DNA from: Actinomycetota bacterium
GTDB taxonomy: Bacteria; Actinomycetota; Actinomycetes; JACCUZ01
Length of the DNA stretch: 42,370 bases
NCBI GenBank assembly: GCA_030841035.1
Contig: JAVEDI010000120.1
Location: forward strand, 1 to 42,370
Direction of reading: 5' to 3'
This document shows positions 7,875-15,251 of this stretch, piece after piece. Made by a program: the position numbers and the translations under genes. Positions within the stretch are counted from its first letter, which is position 1, and every line of letters starts with the position of its first letter. The notes below the pieces were generated by a model. That model was not told where the DNA came from, made no database searches, and worked only from the letters and a program-made list of their open reading frames with translations.

Positions 7875-9113
7875 GTGATCGCCACCGTGCCCCGACTGCT
7901 GCCCGGGGACACCGAGTCGCTGACGGCCTACCAGAAGCAGGGTGGCTACCGTGCGCTGGACCAGGCCCGGCGTGACCTCGACACGCTGCGCGACGTGCTG
8001 GCGCGCACGGGCCTGACCGGTCTGGGTGGGGCGCACTTTCCCTTCGCCACAAAGCTGAGCCTGACCTTCGCCGCCCCGGGCCCGCGGGCTGTGGTCTGCA
8101 ACGCTGCGGAGGACGAGCCCGGCAGCCAGAAGGACCGCACGCTTCTCGAACGCAACCCCCACCTCGTCATCGAGGGCACGTTGATCGCTGCTGCCGCGCT
8201 CCAGGCCGACGTCGCGTACTTCTATGTCAGCGAGACCCTCGACGCAGCGTGGCACTCGCTCCAGCGCGCCCTCCAGGAGCTGGCCGACGACCCGCTCCTC
8301 GCCGCCGGGGTCGAGCTGCACCTCCACCGGGCACCGGTCGCCTACGTCGCAGGTGAGGCCACGGCTGCCGTCCGATCGATCGACGGTGGTGAGGCCAAGC
8401 CGATGCAGCAGCCGCCGTACCCGAGCGAGAGCGGGGTGGCGGGGCGGCCGACCCTCGTGTCCAACTGTGAGACGCTCGCCAACCTCCCGCGGCTGTTCGC
8501 CGCGGGGAACAACGGCGAGACAACCGCACAGACCTGGTCGCGCCTCGTGACCATCACCGGTGACATCGATGCGCCGGGCGTCTACGAGATCAGCCCGGAC
8601 GAGACGACGTTCGCGGACCTCATCGCCATGGCTGGTGGCATCACCGGCACCAGTCCGCAACTGAAGGCGATCCAACCGGGTGGACCGTCGAGTGCCTACT
8701 TGCCAGCGTCTGCTGCTGACGTCTTGCTTCGCAACGAAGACATCCGGGAAGCGGGTTCACAACCGGGGTGCCTCGCGGTACGAGTCCTCTCGCAGGCTCG
8801 CTGCCTCGTCGAGGACGTCACTGAGGTGACGGGGTTTTTCGCGCGCGAGCAGTGCGGACAGTGCCCGAGCTGCCGGATGAAGACCCAGGCCTACAGCAAG
8901 CTGATCCAACAGGTGCAGAAGGGACGCGGCACCTGGGACGTGCTGACGCAGCTGTCCGCCGTCGACGAGTTCGTCGCTGACATGCCCAGCCGTTGTGCGC
9001 TCATCTCCATGCCGACTCCGCCGGTGACCTCGGCGCTGCGGCTGTTCCGCGAAGACTTCGCGGCCCATATCGAACGGTCCACCGACGCGCCGGGTTGCGC
9101 CGCCGCCCACTAG
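7875..9113 (+). CDS. NuoF-like NADH dehydrogenase (FMN, [4Fe-4S]) serving the monooxygenase
   Basis: A 412-residue homologue of the 51 kDa Complex I subunit. FMN/NADH-binding motifs are present: GLGGAHFPFATK (49-60), CNAAEDEPGSQKDR (75-88), VAGEATAAVRSIDGG (158-172) and RPTLVSNCETL (191-201). The [4Fe-4S] ligands are Cys327, Cys330 and Cys333 (QCGQCPSCR) and Cys374. A central SLBB-like part (about 222-290) precedes the cluster domain. It should oxidise NADH and pass electrons to the NuoE-like protein. No other Complex I genes are nearby, and it lies four bases after the NuoE-like gene in a monooxygenase operon, so the pair most likely forms the reductase of the oxygenase. The GTG start is inferred from spacing; no strong ribosome site is seen. 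Confidence 0.9.
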   Translation: MIATVPRLLPGDTESLTAYQKQGGYRALDQARRDLDTLRDVLARTGLTGLGGAHFPFATKLSLTFAAPGPRAVVCNAAEDEPGSQKDRTLLERNPHLVIEGTLIAAAALQADVAYFYVSETLDAAWHSLQRALQELADDPLLAAGVELHLHRAPVAYVAGEATAAVRSIDGGEAKPMQQPPYPSESGVAGRPTLVSNCETLANLPRLFAAGNNGETTAQTWSRLVTITGDIDAPGVYEISPDETTFADLIAMAGGITGTSPQLKAIQPGGPSSAYLPASAADVLLRNEDIREAGSQPGCLAVRVLSQARCLVEDVTEVTGFFAREQCGQCPSCRMKTQAYSKLIQQVQKGRGTWDVLTQLSAVDEFVADMPSRCALISMPTPPVTSALRLFREDFAAHIERSTDAPGCAAAH

Positions 9114-9131
9114 CGGTCACGTCACGACGCG

Positions 9132-9173
9132 TCATCCGCAAGCCCTCATCTGCAAGCGTTCATCCGGAGTAAT
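9132..9173 (+). repeat. Three tandem 14-bp repeats
   Basis: Three head-to-tail 14-base units lie at 9132-9145, 9146-9159 and 9160-9173; the first two differ at three positions and the third keeps TCATCCG and then diverges. They occupy the 93-base gap between the NuoF-like gene and the NCS1 permease. They may be protein-binding sites giving the permease and hydrolase genes their own control, or chance. Confidence 0.5.
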
Positions 9174-9206
9174 GACCCGACGCGGTCCGTCAACAAGGAG
9201 AAACGC

Positions 9207-10787
9207 ATGGCCAGCACCGAAGATCAGCTGCATGGCACGGGTCTCGACGTCATCGGTCGCATCGAGACCCGAGGGGTGGACTACATCCCAGAGGTCGAGA
9301 GGCACTCGACCCCTCGGGAGCTGGGGTACGTGTTCTTCGGTACCCAGCTCTGCTTCGGCATCATCGTGCTGGGCTACCTGCCGATCGCGTTCGGCCTGGC
9401 CTGGTGGGGAGCAGTCACGTCCACCATCGTCGGCCTGGCGGTCGGCTCGGCCATGTTCGCGCCACTGGCCCTGCTGAGCACGCGCACCGGCACCAACAGC
9501 GCGGTGAGCAGTGGTGCGCACTTCGGGGTTGTCGGACGGCTCGTCGGGTCACTGGTCGGCATCTTCACCGCCGTCGGGTTCTACGCACTGACGGTGTGGA
9601 CCGGCGGCCAGGCCTTGGTGGTCGGTCTCCACAAGGTCTTCGGGACGCCGGACGGTCGAACGGCACTCATCATCGGCTACGCCGTGCTCGCGGCCGCCAC
9701 CCTCGTCGTGGCCGTCTACGGGCACGCGAACGTCGTGGCAGCAAACCGGTTCCTCATCCCCACGATGGGTGTCCTGCTGATCATCGGAGTCATCGCACTG
9801 TCGCCGAAGTTCACCACGGAGGGGTCGGGTGCGGATCTGCTGCTCGGCACGTATGGGCCCACGTGGATCCTGAGCGCCATCACCGCGGCATCGCTGCCGG
9901 TCTCCTATGCGCCGTACGTGGGTGACTACACCCGCTACATCTCCGGCACCCGCTGGTCGCAGCGCCAGATCATGTTGGCCGGCGGACTCGGGATGTTCGG
10001 CGGCTGTGCTGTGGCTCTCACCTTCGCGATCTATGTCGCGACGACGTTCCCCGCAACGACCACCGACTGGGTCGCCGGGCTCGTGGAGACCTCACCGACG
10101 TGGTACGCCATCCCCATCGTGCTTGTCGCGCTCGCGGGCAGCTTCGCCCAGGGCGGCCTCTGCGTCTACGGAACCGGCTTGGACACCTCCTCGATCATCC
10201 CGGTGTTGAAGCGCGTCCCGGCGACCCTGCTGATCGGTGCCATCGGCACGATCACCGTCTTCGTGGGCACCTTCGTGTCCAGTCTTGTGAGCGCTGCCGC
10301 CGCCTTCCTGATCATCCTGATCGTGGTTACCGCACCCTGGCTGGTCATCAACGTGATCGGCTACTGCCTCACCCGAGGTCGGTACTACGCGCAGGACCTG
10401 CAGGTCTTCAACATGCAGCCACGCATCCGGGGCGGTGCCTACTGGTTCTCGGGCGGATGGAACGTCGCAGCGATGGCGGCCTGGCTGCCGGCGGTCGTCA
10501 TCGGACTGCTCTTCGCGAACACCACCCTGTACGTCGGCCCTTGGGCGAACGCCGCGGGCGGCATCGACCTGAGCTTCATCTCCTCCGCGATCATCGGTGG
10601 AGTGATCTATGCGGTGCTGGTCAAGGCGCTGCCACACAGCGTCGTCGTCCCGACAGAGGTGAGTGAAGACAAGGCAGATCAACGCCTTCGTGACCTCATC
10701 GCTCAGCGCACGGTGTCCCACCGGCCGCTCGTCAGCAACGACCCCACCACCGAGCAGGCCGTCACCGGCGACGCCGTGGCACCGTAG
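9207..10787 (+). CDS. NCS1-family nucleobase/hydantoin-type permease
   Basis: A 526-residue integral membrane symporter of the nucleobase:cation symporter-1 family, about twelve helices between residues 40 and 490 with hydrophilic ends. The N-terminal cytoplasmic part (IETRGVDYIPEVERH) followed by FFGTQLCFGIIVLGYLP and the APYVGDYTRYI segment around residue 235 are characteristic of NCS1 carriers. Known relatives carry cytosine, purines, allantoin, hydantoins, nicotinamide riboside or pyridoxine with H+ or Na+. Lying within the oxygenase operon, it probably imports the oxygenase substrate, which is the main reason to suspect a nitrogen heterocycle. AAGGAG seven bases ahead of the ATG supports the start. 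The C-terminal 50 residues are polar and unusually long. Confidence 0.92.
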   Translation: MASTEDQLHGTGLDVIGRIETRGVDYIPEVERHSTPRELGYVFFGTQLCFGIIVLGYLPIAFGLAWWGAVTSTIVGLAVGSAMFAPLALLSTRTGTNSAVSSGAHFGVVGRLVGSLVGIFTAVGFYALTVWTGGQALVVGLHKVFGTPDGRTALIIGYAVLAAATLVVAVYGHANVVAANRFLIPTMGVLLIIGVIALSPKFTTEGSGADLLLGTYGPTWILSAITAASLPVSYAPYVGDYTRYISGTRWSQRQIMLAGGLGMFGGCAVALTFAIYVATTFPATTTDWVAGLVETSPTWYAIPIVLVALAGSFAQGGLCVYGTGLDTSSIIPVLKRVPATLLIGAIGTITVFVGTFVSSLVSAAAAFLIILIVVTAPWLVINVIGYCLTRGRYYAQDLQVFNMQPRIRGGAYWFSGGWNVAAMAAWLPAVVIGLLFANTTLYVGPWANAAGGIDLSFISSAIIGGVIYAVLVKALPHSVVVPTEVSEDKADQRLRDLIAQRTVSHRPLVSNDPTTEQAVTGDAVAP

Positions 10788-10828
10788 CCGCCCGCCCAAC
10801 CGCATCGCCCCTTACCGAAGGAGATCCC

Positions 10829-11590
10829 ATGACGGTCACTGCCAACAACGACATGAAGGAAGCGCACGGCTATCCCCGGCTCGGCCCCGAGATCATGAAG
10901 CGGCGCGTCCGCGTCATCGACCTCACCCGCGAGATCTTCGAGGGTATGCCGGTCTGGTTCGGTCATCAGAAGACGTTCATCAACACCAACCAGACGCACG
11001 ACCAGTTCAAGGACATCTACAAGACCGAGCTCGGGTTCGAGGCTCACAACCTGCTCATCAGCGAGCATGCCGGCACGCACACCGACGCGGTGTTCGAGTA
11101 CGACCGCAACGGGCCGACCATCGACAAGTCTCCGCTGGAGTACTACTACGGCGACGCCATCTGCCTCGATGTCTCCGCAGTCCAGTACCCGGACTGGCTC
11201 ACACCAGAGATCCTCGCCGACGCGCTCGAACGGAGTGGTCAGGAGATCAGGCGCGGGGACACCGTCCTGCTCTACACCGGCGTGGGGGACCAGCACTACC
11301 CGGATCTCGCCTACACCGACAAGTACCCGGGGCTCACCCGCGATGCAGCATTGTGGCTGGCCGAGCAGGGCGTCGTGAACATCGGCGTCGACAACGTCGC
11401 CATCGACCACAGTGACGACACGGAGTTCTCGGGCCACGTGGTGTGCGGCGAGTACGGCATCGTCAACACCGAGGGACTCACGAATCTCGACCAGATCGCC
11501 GGCCAGCGCTTCCTCTACTTCGGCCTGCCCCTGCTCATCCGTGACGGCACGGGGTCACCGATCCGCGCCGTAGCGGTCCTCGACCTGTAA
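10829..11590 (+). CDS. Cyclase-family metal-dependent hydrolase (kynurenine formamidase/isatin hydrolase-like)
   Basis: A 253-residue member of the cyclase superfamily (PF04199), metal-dependent hydrolases of cyclic amides, lactones and formamides. The metal motif reads H80-AGT-H84-T-D86-AVF-E90; the fourth position is normally His (HxGTHxDxPxH), so Glu replaces a ligand and the usual Pro is missing. His203 and Glu215 in the HVVCGEYGIVNTEGL segment are the other conserved active-site residues. Families include N-formylkynurenine formamidase and isatin hydrolase. Here it most likely opens a lactam or imide ring made by the oxygenase; that is inference from context. AAGGAG before the ATG fixes the start, 41 bases after the permease. 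Confidence 0.87.
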   Translation: MTVTANNDMKEAHGYPRLGPEIMKRRVRVIDLTREIFEGMPVWFGHQKTFINTNQTHDQFKDIYKTELGFEAHNLLISEHAGTHTDAVFEYDRNGPTIDKSPLEYYYGDAICLDVSAVQYPDWLTPEILADALERSGQEIRRGDTVLLYTGVGDQHYPDLAYTDKYPGLTRDAALWLAEQGVVNIGVDNVAIDHSDDTEFSGHVVCGEYGIVNTEGLTNLDQIAGQRFLYFGLPLLIRDGTGSPIRAVAVLDL

Positions 11591-11606
11591 CGAGATGTAC
11601 TCGACC

Positions 11607-11650
11607 CCACCCGCTCCGCGGGTGGCCACGTCAAGGGGCGCCGAACGCCC
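11607..11650 (+). other. Two short hairpins in the cyclase-RidA gap
   Basis: CCACCCGC-tcc-GCGGGTGG (11607-11625) is a perfect eight-pair stem, and GGGCG-ccgaa-CGCCC (11636-11650) is a five-pair stem, both in the 75-base gap between two genes of the same operon. Without T-tracts they look more like mRNA-stabilising or attenuating structures than full terminators. Confidence 0.45.
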
Positions 11651-11665
11651 GGAGGAGACACGACC

Positions 11666-12157
11666 ATGACTGTCATCGACGATGCCGCTGGGACGGTCGG
11701 TAGCCAGCAACGGTCGCCGCGAGAGCGCATCATGCCGGCGGACCACTGGGACTGGCACATACCGACGCCCTTCTCGCACGGCTGGCGCGTCGACAACCTG
11801 CTGTTCGTCGGCGGCCAGCTCTCCGCCGACAAGGACGGGAACGTCCTCGGCGTGGGTGACATCGAGGTGCAGACGCGCAACGTCTTCGAGAACGTCACCA
11901 AGGTGCTCAGCGAAGCCGGCGCCACCTGGCACGACGTCGTCAAGATGAACACCTACTACTGCTTCGAGGGCAGCGGCGACGAGGTCCAGGAGTTCTGGGA
12001 GAAGATGACAGCCATCCGGCTCCAGTACCTGCCCGACCCGGGGCCGGTCGGTACGGCGGTGCGGGTCGCCGGCCTGATGTACGACGGCTTCCTGATCGAG
12101 GTCGACGTCATGGCCGTGTTGCCCGACCGCGTCCCCGAGCCGGCGGCTGGCTTGTGA
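11666..12157 (+). CDS. RidA/YjgF-family enamine/imine deaminase
   Basis: A 163-residue member of the RidA (YER057c/UK114) family, soluble and normally trimeric, hydrolysing reactive enamines and imines to ketones plus ammonia; one branch includes 2-aminomuconate deaminase. The catalytic Arg133 (AVRVAG) and the paired acidic residue Glu145 (FLIEVDVMA) are in place, as is the LLFVGGQLSADKDG strand near residues 45-58. The N-terminal 25 residues are an extension beyond the usual 130-residue core. In this operon it would deaminate an unsaturated amine left after ring opening. GGAGGAG precedes the ATG, and the stop overlaps the following gene by four bases. Confidence 0.9.
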   Translation: MTVIDDAAGTVGSQQRSPRERIMPADHWDWHIPTPFSHGWRVDNLLFVGGQLSADKDGNVLGVGDIEVQTRNVFENVTKVLSEAGATWHDVVKMNTYYCFEGSGDEVQEFWEKMTAIRLQYLPDPGPVGTAVRVAGLMYDGFLIEVDVMAVLPDRVPEPAAGL

Positions 12158-13464
12158 CCCAAGCTGCGCCCGGGCCTCGGGAGTCCCGTGCCAGCGAGGA
12201 AGTAGTGGCCCTGTGCGTCGACCTCCTGAAGATCAACACCTCGAACCCGACGCACGGCGAGGGGGCCGCCGCAGAGTACGTCGCGGCGGCCCTCTCCGAG
12301 GTGGGCCTCTCCTGCGAGTGGTTCGAGCCGGAGCCGCGGCGGACCAGCATCGTGGCGCGCCTGCCGGGGGCCGATCCGGCGCTCGCTCCGCTGCTCGTGC
12401 ATGCGCACCTGGACGTCGTACCCGCCGTGGCCGAGGACTGGTCGGTCGACCCGTTCGGTGGCCTCGTCAAGGACGGGTACGTCTGGGGTCGCGGGGCCGT
12501 GGACATGAAGGGCATGGTCGCCGCCATGGTCGCGGTCGCACGGTCCTACCACGCGGAGGGCTCGCGACCGCGTCGCGACATCGTCATGGCCTTCTTCGCC
12601 GACGAGGAGGCGGGCGGCCGGTTGGGTGCCGAGCACGTGATCCGCACCCGGCCCGACCTCTTCGCCGGTTGTGAGGACGCGATCGGCGAGGTCGGCGGGT
12701 TCAGCCACCGGATCTCACCCGACCGTCGTTGCTACCTGGTCTCCACCGCCGAGAAGGGCGCGCTGTGGGCACGGCTCGACGCGGAGGGACGAGCCGGGCA
12801 CGGCAGCATGATCAACGATGACAACGCCGTCAGTGCTGTGTGTCATGCAGTCAGCAGGATCGCCGAGCACCAGTTCGCGACGGATGTCACCCCGACCGTG
12901 CGGATGTTCCTCGATCGCGTGGGTGCGCTGCTCGGTGTGCCCGGGAGTGACACCGACGACGTGCTGGGCCGGCTGGGACCCCTGGCGAAGATGATCCGCG
13001 CAAGCACGCAGGACACCTGCAACCCGACATCGATCACCGGCGGGTACAAGGCCAACGTCGTCCCGAGTCGGGCGAGTGCGACCGTGGACGGACGTTTCCT
13101 CCCGGGCCACGAGGAGGCGTTCGCGCGCGACCTGCACCGCTTGGCGGGTGACGGAGTGAGCGTCGAGACCATCTTCCGGGGTCCCGCCGTCGAGGCCCCC
13201 TGGGACGTCCCGCTGGTCCACCACATGCAGCAGGCGCTCCAGCGGGAGGACCCCGACGCGGTCATCGTGCCGTACATGAGCACGGCCTTCACCGACGCGA
13301 AGTGGATCTCGCGGCTCGGTATCCGGTGCTACGGCTTCAGTCCGCTGCTGCTGCCTGACGACCTCGACTTCACTGCGCTCTTCCACGGCGTCGACGAACG
13401 CGTTCCGTTGTCTGCGCTCAAGTTCTCGGTCGCCGTGCTGAGAAACCTGTTCGACGAGTACTAG
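12154..13464 (+). CDS. M20-family amidohydrolase (ArgE/DapE-like)
   Basis: A 436-residue dinuclear zinc peptidase/amidase of the M20 family. Metal and catalytic residues are visible: His85 and Asp87 in VHAHLDVVP, bridging Asp118 in GRGAVDMKG, Glu151-Glu152 in FADEEAGG, and a C-terminal His in FHGVDERVPLSAL. The lid-domain motif GHGSMI is present. Relatives deacylate amino acids (ArgE, DapE) or hydrolyse N-carbamoyl amines (HyuC/AllC). As last gene of the operon it is a candidate for cleaving an acyl- or carbamoyl-amide intermediate. GTG start overlaps the RidA stop, so the two are coupled. It converges with a minus-strand thioesterase 48 bases further on. Confidence 0.88.
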   Translation: MTQAAPGPRESRASEEVVALCVDLLKINTSNPTHGEGAAAEYVAAALSEVGLSCEWFEPEPRRTSIVARLPGADPALAPLLVHAHLDVVPAVAEDWSVDPFGGLVKDGYVWGRGAVDMKGMVAAMVAVARSYHAEGSRPRRDIVMAFFADEEAGGRLGAEHVIRTRPDLFAGCEDAIGEVGGFSHRISPDRRCYLVSTAEKGALWARLDAEGRAGHGSMINDDNAVSAVCHAVSRIAEHQFATDVTPTVRMFLDRVGALLGVPGSDTDDVLGRLGPLAKMIRASTQDTCNPTSITGGYKANVVPSRASATVDGRFLPGHEEAFARDLHRLAGDGVSVETIFRGPAVEAPWDVPLVHHMQQALQREDPDAVIVPYMSTAFTDAKWISRLGIRCYGFSPLLLPDDLDFTALFHGVDERVPLSALKFSVAVLRNLFDEY

Positions 13465-13512
13465 GCAGCCCGAGCCGAGACGGAGGCCCACGAGGGGTCC
13501 GGGCAGCGGCGC

Positions 13513-13935
13513 TCAGCCGTCGTCACGGGGCACCGCGTCGGGGTGCCTGCGGCCGGTGAGGTTCTGCAGTCGCACCTTGCCGGTCGCGACGAGGCGCTGC
13601 TGCCCGTCATGGATGTCGACCTGCCACAGCTGTTGCAGCCGGCCGCGATGGATCGGCGTGGCGTGCGCCTCGAGCCTGCCCCGCTTCATGCCACGCAAGA
13701 AGTCGGTGTGGTTGGAGACGCCCACCACGACCCCGTCGGACCCGAGCCAGAGCTGGGCCCCGATGCTCGCCGCCGTCTCCGCCAACGTGCAGTGAACGCC
13801 GCCGTGCAGCAGGCCGTGCGGCTGGTGCAGCGCCTCGGTCACCTCCGCTGTCACCGTGACGGCGTCGCGGGTCATCTGCGTGACTTCCAGTCCGAGCAGG
13901 CCGGTGAGACCAGACTTCATCATGTCGGCGTCCAT
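13513..13935 (-). CDS. Hotdog-fold PaaI-type thioesterase
   Basis: A protein of about 140 residues with the hotdog thioesterase signature PHGLLHGGVHCTLAETAAS, followed by ...WLGSDGVVVGVSNHTDFLRGMKRGRLEAHATPIHRGR-type strands; only the family pattern is claimed. Such enzymes hydrolyse aromatic or short acyl-CoA thioesters in the cytoplasm (PaaI, 4-hydroxybenzoyl-CoA, or menaquinone-pathway DHNA-CoA thioesterases). The ATG at 13935 gives MDADMMKSGLTGLLG, the normal beginning; ATGs further upstream would add 49 atypical Ala/Arg-rich residues. It is divergent from the FMN oxidase gene, 83 bases away. Whether it belongs to the catabolic clusters on either side is unclear. Confidence 0.82.
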   Translation of the reverse strand: MDADMMKSGLTGLLGLEVTQMTRDAVTVTAEVTEALHQPHGLLHGGVHCTLAETAASIGAQLWLGSDGVVVGVSNHTDFLRGMKRGRLEAHATPIHRGRLQQLWQVDIHDGQQRLVATGKVRLQNLTGRRHPDAVPRDDG

Positions 13936-14018
13936 GGCGACAGTGTTCCAGCACCCGAGGACCTGCGACGTTCCGCCGCCCGCTCTCCTGGCAGCGCGCC
14001 ATCGTGTAGAACACAACG

Positions 14019-15242
14019 GTGACCCGTCGGAGCGTGCCGAGATGGTCAGAGCTGCAGCCCCTGCTGAGGCCGCGGGCGGCACCGGGCGACCGCACGGAGC
14101 GCCGCCTCGCCCGGGTGGCCTCCATCCCCGACCTGCGCCTGCTCGCCCGGCGCCGTGCCCCCCGCGCGGTGTTCGACTACACCGACGGGGCGGCCGGTGA
14201 GGAGATCAGCCTGCGCCGGTCGCGTGCGGCCTTCGCCCGGGTCGAGTTCCAGCCGCGGGTCCTGCAGGACGTCTCCTCGATCGACACCAGCACGACGATC
14301 CTGGGCAGTGCGGCCGCGCTGCCGCTGGTCTTCGCACCCACCGGGTTCACCCGCCTGATGCACACCGAGGGGGAGCCCGCCGTGGCCCGAGCCGCTGCGC
14401 GGGCGGCCATCCCCTACGCCCTGTCCACCATGGGCACGACCTCGATCGAGAGGCTGGCTGCCGAGGTGCCGGGGGTGCGTCGCTGGTTCCAGCTCTACCT
14501 CTGGCGGGATCGGGCGGCGAGCCGTGACTTCGTCATGCGGGCGAAGCAGGCGGGCTACGAGGCGCTGGTTCTCACCGTCGACACGCCGGTGGCCGGCGCG
14601 CGGCTGCGCGACGTACGCAACGGTCTGACCCTGCCCCCGTCGCTGTCGGCCAAGACCTTCGCCGAGGGCGCTCTGCATCCACGGTGGTGGTGGGACCTGC
14701 TGACCACCGAGCCGCTGGAGTTCGCGTCGCTCAACCGCTTCGACGGCACCGTCGCCCAGCTCGTCGGCCAGATGTTCGACCCGACGGCGACCGTGCAGGA
14801 CGTCGGCTGGCTGCGCGAGGCGTGGACCGGACCGTTGGTCGTCAAGGGCGTCATGACCGCCGCCGACGCGCGAGCGGTGGTCGACGCCGGAGCCGATGCG
14901 GTGGTGGTGTCCAACCACGGCGGCCGCCAGCTCGACCGGGCCCCCACTCCTCTCGAGCAGCTCCCGCGGGTGGTCGACGCCGTGGGGGACCGCGCGGAGG
15001 TGTACGTCGACGGGGGCATCCTGTCCGGGGGCGACGTCGTCGCCGCCGTTGCGCTCGGTGCCCGGGCTGCGATGATCGGGCGGGCCTACCTCTACGGCTT
15101 GATGGCCGGTGGCGAACGTGGTGTCGTGCGGGCGACCGAGATCCTGACGAAGGAGGTCGCCGGCACGCTTGCGCTGCTGGGCGTCCCGCGGCTCGCCGAC
15201 GTACGTGCCGAACACGTGCTCCTTCGCCCCGGCGTGGACTAG
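14019..15242 (+). CDS. FMN-dependent alpha-hydroxyacid oxidase/dehydrogenase
   Basis: A 407-residue TIM-barrel flavoprotein of the lactate/glycolate/mandelate oxidising family. The N-terminal RVASIPDLRLLARRRAPR and FDYTDGAAGEE segments are typical; Lys276 (VVKGVMT), His300 and Arg303 (SNHGGRQLD) are the proton-abstracting and substrate-binding residues, followed by the phosphate-binding VYVDGGI and GRAYLYGL. It converts a 2-hydroxyacid to a 2-oxoacid, passing electrons to O2 or a quinone; the substrate is not evident. It starts a five-gene group, ten bases ahead of the formamidase gene. The GTG start gives the common RRSVPRWSEL opening. Confidence 0.88.
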   Translation: MTRRSVPRWSELQPLLRPRAAPGDRTERRLARVASIPDLRLLARRRAPRAVFDYTDGAAGEEISLRRSRAAFARVEFQPRVLQDVSSIDTSTTILGSAAALPLVFAPTGFTRLMHTEGEPAVARAAARAAIPYALSTMGTTSIERLAAEVPGVRRWFQLYLWRDRAASRDFVMRAKQAGYEALVLTVDTPVAGARLRDVRNGLTLPPSLSAKTFAEGALHPRWWWDLLTTEPLEFASLNRFDGTVAQLVGQMFDPTATVQDVGWLREAWTGPLVVKGVMTAADARAVVDAGADAVVVSNHGGRQLDRAPTPLEQLPRVVDAVGDRAEVYVDGGILSGGDVVAAVALGARAAMIGRAYLYGLMAGGERGVVRATEILTKEVAGTLALLGVPRLADVRAEHVLLRPGVD

Positions 15243-15251
15243 GTTCCCCGC

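Noticed and set aside
7505-9113. NuoE/NuoF pair as part of a Complex I or formate dehydrogenase locus
   Set aside because: No other nuo, fdh or hydrogenase genes occur in the window, and the pair is tightly packed behind the monooxygenase coupling protein.
14019-15242. FMN hydroxyacid oxidase as a mycofactocin MftD homologue
   Set aside because: No mycofactocin genes lie nearby, and the active-site set is that of ordinary 2-hydroxyacid oxidases.
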